Positions 36,268 to 47,266 of a stretch of DNA of 64,000 nt are shown piece by piece. Every line of letters begins with the position of its first letter. Within the stretch, counting starts at the first letter, position 1. Made by a program: the position numbers and the translations under genes. The DNA is taken from positions 712,001 through 776,000 of the forward strand of contig NZ_OY781378.1 in NCBI RefSeq assembly GCF_963676665.1. Reading direction: 5' to 3'. Origin of the DNA: an uncultured Tolumonas sp. (GTDB lineage Bacteria; Pseudomonadota; Gammaproteobacteria; Enterobacterales; Aeromonadaceae). Under the pieces are notes generated by a model that was not told where the DNA came from, did no database searches, and saw nothing but the letters and a program-made list of their open reading frames with translations.

Positions 36268-38660
36268 GTTTCTCGGCTCCCGATTTTAATTTTGGAACTA
36301 AATCTGAAACTCTGGCCCGCTTACAAACGAGGGTTAGCCGTTCGCAAATTCTCCCTCTTTATTATTTCACTGCCACTCAGTGGCTATACCAAAAAACTGA
36401 AATTCTTGTGGCCATCGCCGGTATGGATCATGGTGGCTGCGTAATCATCCGCAGTAGTGCTCAAAATGAAGACAGCCAATGTAATTCCATGGCTGGAGCT
36501 TTTACCAGCTGTTTGAATGTGCCTGCTGATAGTCAGTCGGAACTGAATCAGGCGATCGAACGTGTGATTGCCTCATTCGGGCTGCATCAACATGGAGAGA
36601 ATCAGATACTGGTGCAACCCATGCTCAGAGATATTCAGATGAGCGGGGTCGTGATGACCCACGATCTGGAGCATGGAGCTCCCTACTATGTCATTAATTA
36701 TGATGATGAAAGTGGTCTGACAGACACAATTACGGGTGGGGTCGGAATCCAGAAAACAGTATTGATCTACCGTGATACTGATCATCGTCTCGTGCGCTCA
36801 ACACGTATTCAGGCACTGTTGGCGGCATGTCGAGAGCTGGAGGAGCTTTGTGGGCTGGTGCCTTTGGACATCGAATTTGCTATCGATCGCAAAGCATGCG
36901 TTTACATTCTGCAAGTTCGTCGCATCACTCTTTGTAATACTTGGCATCCGGTCACTGAGCGGCGAGTTGCTCGGCAACTGGCCCATATTCGGCATTACCT
37001 TGAGCAAACCCTGCCTCCTCAGCGTGATCTATTTGGCGGTAATTCACTACTGGGGGTGATGCCGGATTGGAATCCTGCCGAGATCATCGGAACTATGCCA
37101 CGCCCACTGGCTTCATCTCTCTATCGTCTACTGGTAACCGATTCGGCATGGCGGGAGGCTCGAGCCAGGATGGGGTATTACCATCCCCGTCATCAAGTGC
37201 TGATGGTGATGCTGGGGCATCATCCCTATATCGATGTACGCAGCAGCTTCAACTCCTTTTTGCCAGCAGGTCTTGATGATGCGACGGGCGATCGTTTGGT
37301 CACTGCCTGGTTGGAACGGTTACGCGAACACCCAGAATGGCATGACAAGGTTGAGTTTGAGGTTGTGCAAACCTGTCTGGATTTTACCTTCGAAGCCGAT
37401 TCTGAGGTTCGTTATGCCGGATGTCTGACTCCCGATGCGTTTCAAACCTATCGACAGGCGCTGGGTGCATTGACGTGCCGCGCCATCGTCGGAGAGGGAG
37501 AGGGCTCGCTGGCATCTGCAATGGCGGGTATCCATGCGTGTGCAGTCGATCAAGAGCAAAGAGGGCCGATTAACAGCTGGCGAGCCGATCTGGTATCCGT
37601 CAAACGTCTTTTGATGGCGTGCCGTGAGTTCGGTACCGTTAACTTTGCGATCCTCGCCCGGCACGCCTTCATCGCCGAAGCGTTGTTGCGTTCCGCATGC
37701 CGTCGCGGAGCAATTTCTACGGAACGATTGCAGCTTTGGAAACAGTCTTTACATACGGTGACAACAGATCTCACCACGGATTACGCGGCTGTTTGTGCTG
37801 GAACACAATCTGCTGATCATTTTCTCGCCCGATTTGGTCATCTGCGTCCAGGGACCTATGACATTACGTCGCTGCGCTATGATGAGCGTCACGACCTGTT
37901 TGCGACCGCATCTGGATCGAATGGGCTGGAGTCGGTCCATGCGACGAGAGGTTTTGAGCTACAACCCGACGAAGAACAGGCGTTGCAGCGATTGCTGGAT
38001 GAACGAAGCTGGCCTGTTACTGCCGCAGGTTTGCTGGCTTACGCTGGCCAGGCTGTCCAAGCGCGAGAGTACGCCAAACTGATCTTCACCCGAGACTTAT
38101 CGGATGCGCTAGCTTTGCTCAACCGTTGGGGAGGAGAGGTTGGTCTGTCTCGGGAGGATCTCTCCTACCTGGATATATTCCAACTGCTGGATACTCTGGT
38201 TTCTCCGCTGCTGGATGATATCGACCGCGTCGTGTTAAATTGGGTAGACAAAGCCCGACATGAGCATCAGCAGGCCATTTCTCTGAAACTTGGCCATTTG
38301 ATTTCGGGGGCGGATGATGTGTTTGTCGTACCAATGCATCGCAGCCTGCCTAATTTTATTACGCAAAAGCGAGTGGAAGCCGAGGGGATATTGCTGCAGC
38401 AAGACACACCGGTCACTACGGCATTGCAGGGACGGATTGTCTGCATCGAGAACGCAGACCCCGGCTATGACTGGGTCTTCACGCGGGATATCGTTGGTCT
38501 GGTTACGCAATATGGCGGAGCCAATTCCCACATGGCCATTCGTTGTGCCGAATTTGGTATCCCAGCGGCTATTGGTTGTGGTGAGCAGTTGTTCAGCCGC
38601 CTGTTGCGCTGTCGGGGTATCGTCCTGAACTGTCAGGATAAGACAATTAATTTGGTGTGA
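36264..38660 (+). CDS. PEP-synthase-like L-glutamine kinase (Cj1418-like, phosphoramidate pathway)
   Basis: 798 residues. The N-terminal PEP/pyruvate-type ATP-grasp domain (about 1-230) has CVIIRSSAQNEDSQCNSMAG and FAIDRKACVYILQVR. A middle substrate domain follows, and a C-terminal swivelling phosphohistidine domain has TQYGGANSHMAIRCAEFGIP with His756. The PEP-binding TIM barrel of real PEP synthase is missing. C. jejuni Cj1418 has this architecture and phosphorylates the amide of L-glutamine, the first phosphoramidate step. The adjoining GATase and cytidylyltransferase genes, as in Campylobacter, support this role. Rifampin phosphotransferases share the domain plan and are the main alternative. 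Confidence 0.8.
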   Translation: MSFSAPDFNFGTKSETLARLQTRVSRSQILPLYYFTATQWLYQKTEILVAIAGMDHGGCVIIRSSAQNEDSQCNSMAGAFTSCLNVPADSQSELNQAIERVIASFGLHQHGENQILVQPMLRDIQMSGVVMTHDLEHGAPYYVINYDDESGLTDTITGGVGIQKTVLIYRDTDHRLVRSTRIQALLAACRELEELCGLVPLDIEFAIDRKACVYILQVRRITLCNTWHPVTERRVARQLAHIRHYLEQTLPPQRDLFGGNSLLGVMPDWNPAEIIGTMPRPLASSLYRLLVTDSAWREARARMGYYHPRHQVLMVMLGHHPYIDVRSSFNSFLPAGLDDATGDRLVTAWLERLREHPEWHDKVEFEVVQTCLDFTFEADSEVRYAGCLTPDAFQTYRQALGALTCRAIVGEGEGSLASAMAGIHACAVDQEQRGPINSWRADLVSVKRLLMACREFGTVNFAILARHAFIAEALLRSACRRGAISTERLQLWKQSLHTVTTDLTTDYAAVCAGTQSADHFLARFGHLRPGTYDITSLRYDERHDLFATASGSNGLESVHATRGFELQPDEEQALQRLLDERSWPVTAAGLLAYAGQAVQAREYAKLIFTRDLSDALALLNRWGGEVGLSREDLSYLDIFQLLDTLVSPLLDDIDRVVLNWVDKARHEHQQAISLKLGHLISGADDVFVVPMHRSLPNFITQKRVEAEGILLQQDTPVTTALQGRIVCIENADPGYDWVFTRDIVGLVTQYGGANSHMAIRCAEFGIPAAIGCGEQLFSRLLRCRGIVLNCQDKTINLV

Positions 38661-39295
38661 TACACATGAAGCGGATAGGCATCACGTTACGGACATGTCA
38701 GGCGGTGGGTTATCAAGAGGCCCGTGATGGGCTCGCTCGGGATTGGTATCGTTTTTTGCTGCAATTAGATTGGGGGTGGGAGTGGGTGTTGTTACCCAAT
38801 CTTGGTTCGCAGAGCGTGGCTTACGCCCAGGCACTGGGGGTCGAGGGGCTCATCTTAACTGGCGGTGAGGATCTCGGTTCAGACCCCCTACGGGACGAGA
38901 GTGAGTTTGCTCTGCTGGAACATGCCGTGAACCACCAGTGGCCGGTACTGGGCATCTGTCGGGGGATGCAGTTGATTCAACGCTTCTTTGGTGGCGAGCT
39001 GGTGATTGCGGGTGGTGACCATCATGTGGCAACTCGGCATTCAGTCTCTAAGCAACGGGCATTGCCATGGGGAGGTATGAGCGAGACATGGTGCTGTGAG
39101 GTCAACTCCTATCACGCCAACCGGATACCCTTACCGCTACCTGCCAGTTTGCAGACTCTGGTCGTCGATGCCGATGGTTATTGCGAAGCTTTCACCCATC
39201 AGCACATAAAGCTGGCTGGAGTCATGTGGCATCCTGAGCGTGAACTATTCTGCCATGAATTTGATCGGCAACTATGCCGATGGCTTTTTGAGTGA
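38657..39295 (+). CDS. Class I glutamine amidotransferase-like, putative gamma-glutamyl-CDP-amidate hydrolase (Cj1417-like)
   Basis: About 212 residues. The nucleophile Cys is in VLGICRGMQLIQRFFGG (Cys101 counted from GTG 38657) and the His-Glu partners are in VMWHPERE near residue 192. GLILTGGEDLG is the oxyanion-side loop. It stands alone, with no synthase partner, which fits a hydrolase of the gamma-glutamyl-gamma-aminobutyrate hydrolase type. In C. jejuni, Cj1417 cleaves glutamate from CDP-L-glutamine to give CDP-NH2. The start may be GTG 38657, overlapping the kinase stop, or ATG 38666. Confidence 0.8.
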   Translation: MIHMKRIGITLRTCQAVGYQEARDGLARDWYRFLLQLDWGWEWVLLPNLGSQSVAYAQALGVEGLILTGGEDLGSDPLRDESEFALLEHAVNHQWPVLGICRGMQLIQRFFGGELVIAGGDHHVATRHSVSKQRALPWGGMSETWCCEVNSYHANRIPLPLPASLQTLVVDADGYCEAFTHQHIKLAGVMWHPERELFCHEFDRQLCRWLFE

Positions 39296-39301
39296 GGTGA
39301 T

Positions 39302-40066
39302 ATGCAAGCCATAATTTTAGCGGCCGGGCGAGGTTCCCGGCTTGGTACCATGACCGAGAACCAACCCAAACCGCTGGCAAAGTTGGCTGGTAAGCCGTTG
39401 ATTGAATGGCAGTTGGCATCGCTAGCCGCGGCAGGTGTCCACAGTGTTCATGTGGTTTGCGGATATTGCAGTGAAGCCCTGCAGGGCTACGGTAACAGCC
39501 GAATCATGAACGCCAACTGGGCTAGTTCTAATATGGTCCGCAGCCTGATGTGCGCTGATGCTGTGCTATCGGTGGAGCCGACTCTTGTCTGTTACGGGGA
39601 TGTTGTCTATCGCCCTGGGATCATCAGAACCTTGATGGCATCTGATGCGCCACTAGCCACCAGCTACGACAAAGAGTGGTGGTCACTCTGGTCGGCCCGG
39701 TTTGATGATCCTTTATTGGATGCTGAAAGCTTCCGACAGCAGGGTGGTCAATTGATCACCATCGGTGAACGGGTTCAGGCTCGAGAGGAGATCGAAGGGC
39801 AATATATGGGGTTGTTGAAGTTCACCCCTGAGGGCTGGCAACGAGTGTCTGCGGTGTTAGCAGGACTCAGCGCCGAACAAATCAACAAGCTGGATATGAC
39901 CAGCCTGCTGCGCCTATTGCTGTCTCAAGGTGTTCCCATTGCGACGGTTGCTATCTCTGGTGGTTGGGTTGAAGTGGATAATCCATCCGATATTTCCTTG
40001 TACGAACAACGGATCGCCGAACCTGGCTGGAGTCATGATTGGCGATCCGATGATCTGCCAATCTAG
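39302..40066 (+). CDS. Nucleotidyltransferase, putative CTP:phosphoglutamine cytidylyltransferase (Cj1416-like)
   Basis: 254 residues with the LicC/MobA-type nucleotidyltransferase fold: IILAAGRGSRLGTMTENQPK at residues 4-23, the PKPL Lys, VCYGDVVYRPG with the metal-binding Asp, and GGWVEVDNPSDISLYE near the C-terminus. LicC-like enzymes activate phosphocholine or phosphonates with CTP. In C. jejuni, Cj1416 joins CTP and phosphoglutamine to CDP-L-glutamine, and the flanking gene set here is the same. It ends the operon and overlaps the convergent methyltransferase gene by 4 nt. Confidence 0.8.
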   Translation: MQAIILAAGRGSRLGTMTENQPKPLAKLAGKPLIEWQLASLAAAGVHSVHVVCGYCSEALQGYGNSRIMNANWASSNMVRSLMCADAVLSVEPTLVCYGDVVYRPGIIRTLMASDAPLATSYDKEWWSLWSARFDDPLLDAESFRQQGGQLITIGERVQAREEIEGQYMGLLKFTPEGWQRVSAVLAGLSAEQINKLDMTSLLRLLLSQGVPIATVAISGGWVEVDNPSDISLYEQRIAEPGWSHDWRSDDLPI

Positions 40067-41280
40067 CGATAAATCTGCTTCGCTCGTTCCAGATCGAATG
40101 TTCTACATGCGGTTGGCTCATGAGCCAACCGCCGTTTCAATATAACGAACAGTTTGTCAATATCGACCAACGGAATAAATTTCTTTGTCATATAGTAATC
40201 GACGACTTCGAAATATTTTTCGACTACATCAAATTTTTCGTTCAAGTCACCATCATCACCCACATTACCGCTTCCTGGGCCAAATACATTATGGCTTTCA
40301 AAGAATAAGTAACCATCAATATCGAGCAAGTTAAAACATTTAGCTATATATTCTTCAAAGTTTATCGATAAATTGCCATCGATCGTGCAATGATTAGCAA
40401 GCGAAAATATGGCTTGATATTTTTTGTGTGTTGCATATTCACAAAAATCTAACTGATGAAAATTGATATTTTTTATTCCAAGTTCTTGTTGTGTTCTTTT
40501 AGCAATAAGATTCAGGTAAGGATTGAACTCGATAGCATCGACATGATTTATTTGTTTAGCTATTTCCATACTAAAAAAACCGCTATTCGAACCTATATCA
40601 AGTACTTCATCATCTGGGGATAGATACATCTCGATTCGATAACGACTGAGGCGTTCCTCGGTCGGTTTTGCTCCCGAAATACCTATTTTACTCAGTCCTT
40701 GATAGGGATACCCTGAAACATAGCTGAAATTCCAAGTCTTGAGTTGTTGAGTGCAGATTGAAAATATATCGTTGTGCAGTGGTATGTATTCTGGGTGTAT
40801 AAAAAATGCTACCAACAAATCTTTAAATAAATAAAATTGGCGCAATCTAGTAAATGCGTTGGCTCTGCTCAACTCCTCATCAGCCATTTGCCTCAATAAA
40901 GGTATAACTTTTTTATTTCTATATTCCGGGTTTTCTGTTTTTTTTTGCCATTCCAGATAATCATTTTGGCTAGAAAGATCGGGAAGCCATTTTTTGTTGG
41001 CAAAAAAATGTATTTTCTTTGACAGTTCATTATCCACATCATCCATCAAAAGTGAAAACCAATGTGGCGCGGAAAATAGCGTAGCCGTCAGTTTGTTCCA
41101 AGTGTCAAGAAACGTATTAAAAGAGATATTTTCCTGCTCAACTCCCCGGAGCTTTTCAATCAAGCAGATCTGGTTGTTGTCGTATTCACGTTTGTGGCGC
41201 TCGGCTATTTTTAGTAGCAGTTGAAGTATGTTCATCGCAGTCTCTGGTTGCAGGTCGTGTGATGTAGAGGACGTGTTCAT
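40063..41280 (-). CDS. Class I SAM-dependent methyltransferase with long N-terminal region
   Basis: 405 residues. The SAM-binding core is at about residues 215-330: SPDDEVLDIGSNSGFFSMEI (motif I), HVDAIEFNPYLNLIA and HQLDFCEYATHKKYQAIFSL. The first 200 residues are helical and match nothing I recognise. It is AT-rich and convergent with the phosphoramidate operon. A role in O-methylation of the phosphoramidate (as MeOPN in Campylobacter) or of a sugar is possible but not shown. An alternative start is Met16 at 41235. Its 3' end contains a 24-nt perfect palindrome. Confidence 0.75.
   Translation of the reverse strand: MNTSSTSHDLQPETAMNILQLLLKIAERHKREYDNNQICLIEKLRGVEQENISFNTFLDTWNKLTATLFSAPHWFSLLMDDVDNELSKKIHFFANKKWLPDLSSQNDYLEWQKKTENPEYRNKKVIPLLRQMADEELSRANAFTRLRQFYLFKDLLVAFFIHPEYIPLHNDIFSICTQQLKTWNFSYVSGYPYQGLSKIGISGAKPTEERLSRYRIEMYLSPDDEVLDIGSNSGFFSMEIAKQINHVDAIEFNPYLNLIAKRTQQELGIKNINFHQLDFCEYATHKKYQAIFSLANHCTIDGNLSINFEEYIAKCFNLLDIDGYLFFESHNVFGPGSGNVGDDGDLNEKFDVVEKYFEVVDYYMTKKFIPLVDIDKLFVILKRRLAHEPTACRTFDLERAKQIYR
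40109..40132. repeat. Perfect 24-nt palindrome at the 3' end of the methyltransferase gene
   Basis: GCGGTTGGCTCA at 40109-40120 is followed directly by its exact reverse complement at 40121-40132. It lies 40-70 nt from the ends of two convergent genes and may act as a bidirectional transcription stop, though there is no T-run. Confidence 0.75.
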
Positions 41281-41304
41281 ATCGGTTCTCTCATATGTGA
41301 TTGA

Positions 41305-43493
<2,189 letters not shown>

Positions 43494-43649
43494 TTAAATG
43501 TAAACTTACTGCTTATTGTCGTTTTGCTATGTTACCCAGTTAAATAGCGACATATCTCCACGATACTTTAAAATAATTTGCTCATAAACAGGGTTTGCTT
43601 CTTTGTAATATCAGTAAGCTGCTAAGAGAAAAGGGAGAGTCTGCTCGTT

Positions 43650-44936
43650 ATGCCGGATATTTTTATACAAAACCTCGCACTACTTGAAAAACGTTGGCCT
43701 TCTTTGGCTGATCTGTTACAGCAGGAAGCGGCAGAGCTGAATGTAACCTTAGTTAAAGGGCTATCGTCAACACTATCGGTTGATGGTATTCAGCTCTCTA
43801 GCCGGCATGACCGTATTAAAGAAGCATGTCAGCAAATGCTCTCGATCCCCACAGTACCTGAAATTCATCTGTACGGAATCGGGCTTGGCGATCTCCCTCG
43901 TGAACTGTTGAAACGTGCTGAATTACAAAAACTTCACATTCATGTTCTTAATGAGTCTTTGCTTGGGTTGATACTTCATTTACTTGAACAAGATGATTGG
44001 TTGGCAGACCCACGCGTAACATTACACATAGCATCAGAATATAAAGAAATTCAGCTACCATTTTTTGCTATTCCGGCAGAACTGTTTTTGGCTAGTGATG
44101 GCAATGCTAAAATTCGAGACCGGCTAGTGGCTGAAATTGAACAGCCGTATGTTAATCAACGCTTTAACCCCCAAAATACAGAGCTTTTGGATCGAATAGA
44201 GCAAAATATCTCATTGTTAGAATTAGATCCTGATGTTGCTACGTTGTTTGACTCTTACAACGGGAAAGAGGCGTTTGTACTGGCGTCTGGGCCCTCTTTA
44301 GAACTTCATTACTTAAAGTTGCTAGAAATTAGAAAACGGCAAGATCGCCCTGTATTTATCGCACTTGATACAGCGTTGCGCCCCTTGATGGCTAACGGAA
44401 TTGAACCTGATTTTGTTATTAGTATTGATCTACTTATTACGTCTAGCCATTTTCCAAACCTAATTCCAGACACGATCAAGCTGATCTATTTTCCCTTATC
44501 TCAAAATCAGACCCTGATAAGTTGGCATGGAAAACGTTATGCTGCTTATTCGAAAAGCTCTATTTATGATGAAGTTTATCAACGTTTCCCCAAAGCTCGT
44601 TTTTACTCCAGTGGTAGTGTATTGCATCCCGCTGTTGATTTTGCAGTACGTCTTGGAGCTAAAAGTATTACCTTATTTGGTGCAGACTTCAGTTACCCAC
44701 GAAATAAAACCCATTCAGGCTGGGAGAGTGGTGTCTTAGGTGAACCAGTCGCTGCAGCAAAACACTGGGTACTGAACGGCGATGGAGTGCGAGTCAAAAC
44801 TTTGTTAAATTTTCGCAGTTATCTTTGTGCGTTAGAACGCTATATCGCCCATCATCCTGAAGTGCAATTTTATAATTCCAGTCGTATCGGTGCTTTCATT
44901 GATGGAACCCTTTTTCATCCGGAGTTTGTAAAATGA
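43650..44936 (+). CDS. Motility accessory factor (Maf), putative flagellin glycosyltransferase, copy 2
   Basis: 428 residues, shorter than the copy at 12303. The MAF_flag10/DUF115 core is at about residues 180-380: GKEAFVLASGPSLELHYLKL, GIEPDFVISIDLL, and SITLFGADFSYPRNKTHSGW. It is probably a cytoplasmic transferase that puts Pse or a derivative on flagellin Ser/Thr. It sits on the far edge of the island, divergent from pseB, and overlaps the next small gene by 4 nt (ATGA). Confidence 0.87.
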   Translation: MPDIFIQNLALLEKRWPSLADLLQQEAAELNVTLVKGLSSTLSVDGIQLSSRHDRIKEACQQMLSIPTVPEIHLYGIGLGDLPRELLKRAELQKLHIHVLNESLLGLILHLLEQDDWLADPRVTLHIASEYKEIQLPFFAIPAELFLASDGNAKIRDRLVAEIEQPYVNQRFNPQNTELLDRIEQNISLLELDPDVATLFDSYNGKEAFVLASGPSLELHYLKLLEIRKRQDRPVFIALDTALRPLMANGIEPDFVISIDLLITSSHFPNLIPDTIKLIYFPLSQNQTLISWHGKRYAAYSKSSIYDEVYQRFPKARFYSSGSVLHPAVDFAVRLGAKSITLFGADFSYPRNKTHSGWESGVLGEPVAAAKHWVLNGDGVRVKTLLNFRSYLCALERYIAHHPEVQFYNSSRIGAFIDGTLFHPEFVK

Positions 44937-45208
44937 ACACATCTATTTTGCAGTGGCAGAAAGAGGCCAACGATTTAGCGTTAAAGATCCGACTTGGTCA
45001 CAACGTCGAAGCAGGATTAATGCTGGTGACCTATTTGGAACAATTGGTTGCAGTGTATTCTCAATTCCCCGCAGAACAACAGCGCCAGTTTCAATCAATT
45101 TTATCTGCAATGCTGGTATGTCAAGAAAGGCAGGATTGGATTGGGTTAGCTGATTACCTTGAGTATGAACTCCAACAACTGTTTATTGAGCTAAACGGTG
45201 CCTTTTAA
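44933..45208 (+). CDS. Small uncharacterised protein coupled to Maf 2
   Basis: 91 residues, mostly helical (ILQWQKEANDLALKIRLGHN, YLEQLVAVYSQFPAEQQRQF, LVCQERQDWIGLADYLEYEL). I do not recognise a family. It overlaps the maf gene by 4 nt, so its expression is tied to Maf 2. In size and helix content it resembles small flagellar chaperones such as FliT, and it may help Maf or flagellin handling; that is inference. Confidence 0.78.
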   Translation: MNTSILQWQKEANDLALKIRLGHNVEAGLMLVTYLEQLVAVYSQFPAEQQRQFQSILSAMLVCQERQDWIGLADYLEYELQQLFIELNGAF

Positions 45209-45341
45209 TTTATATTTGTTGGAAATGAGAATAAATTACCTTGTGAACAAAAAACAACCAATCTGTGTGCTTCCAGTGCTGGTCTTCCTTCGTTAAACTT
45301 TGTACAATCCGCGCCCTTCTCTACAGGTCTCTGAGGCATCC

Positions 45342-46463
45342 ATGAGCGAAAATAAAGTTAATCTGCTGGATTTTGATCGTAACGCATTACGTGCATTTTT
45401 TGCCGATGAATTGGGCGAAAAAGCATTTCGTGCCGATCAAATCATGAAGTGGATCTACCATTTCGGTTGTGATGATTTTTCACAGATGACCAATGTGAAC
45501 AAAGCATTACGTGAAAAATTATCGCGAATTGCCGAGATTCGGGCACCAGAAATCAACACTGAACAGCGTTCTTCTGACGGCACGATCAAATGGGCGATGC
45601 GAGTCGGTGATCAGGAAGTTGAAACCGTATTTATTCCGGAAGCTGATCGCGCAACACTTTGTGTGTCATCCCAGGTTGGTTGTGCTTTGGAATGTAAATT
45701 CTGCTCAACCGGGCAACAAGGGTTTAACCGTAACCTTACCGTGTCAGAGATTATTGGCCAGGTATGGCGTGCTGCTCAGGTGGTTGGTTTTCCTAAAGAT
45801 ACCGGTAAACGCGTCATTACCAATGTTGTGATGATGGGCATGGGTGAACCTTTACTGAATCTGTCTAATTTGGTTCCTGCACTTAGTCTGATGATGGAAG
45901 ATTATGGCTTCGGCTTATCGAAACGTCGTGTGACTGTTTCGACGTCCGGTGTTGTACCGGCATTAGATAAACTGGGTGACATGATAGACGTTGCATTGGC
46001 GATTTCCTTACATGCACCAAACGATAAACTGCGTTCAGAAATAATGCCGATCAACGATAAATATAACATTCAGGAATTCCTGGGCTCTGTACAGCGTTAT
46101 CTAAGCAAATCGAATGCAAACCATGGTCGTGTTACCGTTGAGTATGTGTTGCTTGATCATGTCAATGATGACATGGAACATGCGCGGGAGTTGGCCGAGC
46201 TGTTAAAGGACACCCCAAGCAAGATCAATTTGATCCCATTTAACCCGTTCCCAAGTAATCCATATGGCAAACCGAGCAACAGCCGTGTTGATCGTTTCTC
46301 TAAAGTCTTGATGGAATATGGTTATACCGTCATCGTACGTAAAACCCGCGGTGATGATATTGATGCCGCTTGCGGCCAGCTGGTTGGTGATGTAATCGAC
46401 AGAACGAAACGAACCATGAAAAAACGGATGCAAGAGCAGGAGATTTCCGTCAAAATGCTTTGA
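45342..46463 (+). CDS. rlmN: Dual-specificity 23S rRNA/tRNA adenine-C2 methyltransferase RlmN
   Basis: 373 residues from ATG 45342 (CTGAGG upstream). Radical SAM enzyme with the 4Fe-4S cysteines in [32 protein letters not shown] downstream, and AACGQL near the C-terminus holding the Cys that acts on the methylated intermediate. It methylates A2503 of 23S rRNA and A37 of some tRNAs. It begins the conserved rlmN-pilF-rodZ-ispG-hisS-yfgM-bamB-der block. Confidence 0.97.
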   Translation: MSENKVNLLDFDRNALRAFFADELGEKAFRADQIMKWIYHFGCDDFSQMTNVNKALREKLSRIAEIRAPEINTEQRSSDGTIKWAMRVGDQEVETVFIPEADRATLCVSSQVGCALECKFCSTGQQGFNRNLTVSEIIGQVWRAAQVVGFPKDTGKRVITNVVMMGMGEPLLNLSNLVPALSLMMEDYGFGLSKRRVTVSTSGVVPALDKLGDMIDVALAISLHAPNDKLRSEIMPINDKYNIQEFLGSVQRYLSKSNANHGRVTVEYVLLDHVNDDMEHARELAELLKDTPSKINLIPFNPFPSNPYGKPSNSRVDRFSKVLMEYGYTVIVRKTRGDDIDAACGQLVGDVIDRTKRTMKKRMQEQEISVKML

Positions 46464-46489
46464 AATCCAGTTCGTTAATGTACTGAGAC

Positions 46490-47266
46490 ATGAAAAGACA
46501 TCTTCTATTACTCTGGGCAGCGATGATCTCGCTGTCTGGATGTGTCACCGAAACTACAATTATCGGTAAAAATTCTGAGCGACAAGAAAATTCGATTGAT
46601 GGCGCTTCTGCTGCCAAAACTCGTATTGAGCTTGGCATGGGCTATCTGAATAAAGGCCAGATGGCACCAGCAAAATACAATTTTGAAAAAGCAATTGAGA
46701 TGGCACCGAATAATGCGGATGCCTATCTTGCGATGGCTTATTACTACCAGTCGGTCGGTGATAACGCGTCTGCGCAAAAAACGTATGAACAATTAGTCTC
46801 TAGCCACAGTAATAATCCCGATGTACTCAATAATTATGGTACTTTCCTCTGTCGGAATCATGACTATACCGAAGCCGACGAGATGTTTCGACGTGCAGTC
46901 GTGCAGCCGCATTATTTAAAGATGGATGATAGTTATGAAAATGCTGGCATTTGTGCGCGTCAGGCAGGGCAAACCGCCAAAGCATTGGAATATTACCGCC
47001 TTGCGCTTGGTTATAATCCCAATAAAGTCAGATTAATGCTGGAACTGGCGGAAATGGCATTGGATGCACATAAGCCCGATGAAGCTCAGAAATTGTTGAG
47101 CACTTATCGTAGTAAAGCTAATCCAACACCACAAAGTTTATGGTTGAGCCTTCGCACCGCACAAGAACAGGGACATATCGCGGATATGCATGTTTTCGGT
47201 CAGTCCTTGGTTCAGCAATTCCCATCCTCGATTCAAGCGAAAAGATATCAGAACAATGACTACTGA
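46490..47266 (+). CDS. pilF: Type IV pilus biogenesis TPR lipoprotein PilF/PilW
   Basis: 258 residues. A lipoprotein signal peptide with lipobox LSGC (about residues 16-19) is followed by tetratricopeptide repeats: ARI-type KTRIELGMGYLNKGQMAPAK, NADAYLAMAYYYQSVGDNAS, DVLNNYGTFLCRNHDYTEAD. PilF/PilW is the outer-membrane pilotin needed for PilQ secretin multimers. It sits between rlmN and rodZ as in many gammaproteobacteria. It overlaps rodZ by 11 nt. Confidence 0.94.
   Translation: MKRHLLLLWAAMISLSGCVTETTIIGKNSERQENSIDGASAAKTRIELGMGYLNKGQMAPAKYNFEKAIEMAPNNADAYLAMAYYYQSVGDNASAQKTYEQLVSSHSNNPDVLNNYGTFLCRNHDYTEADEMFRRAVVQPHYLKMDDSYENAGICARQAGQTAKALEYYRLALGYNPNKVRLMLELAEMALDAHKPDEAQKLLSTYRSKANPTPQSLWLSLRTAQEQGHIADMHVFGQSLVQQFPSSIQAKRYQNNDY

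Noticed and set aside
36264-38660. True phosphoenolpyruvate synthase
   Set aside because: The C-terminal PEP/pyruvate TIM-barrel domain is absent; the protein ends with the phosphohistidine domain.
43545-43575. Sigma28-like sequence upstream of maf2
   Set aside because: A TAAA and a CGATA core are present but the spacing is off by one and the -10 matches poorly, so it is not listed as a promoter.
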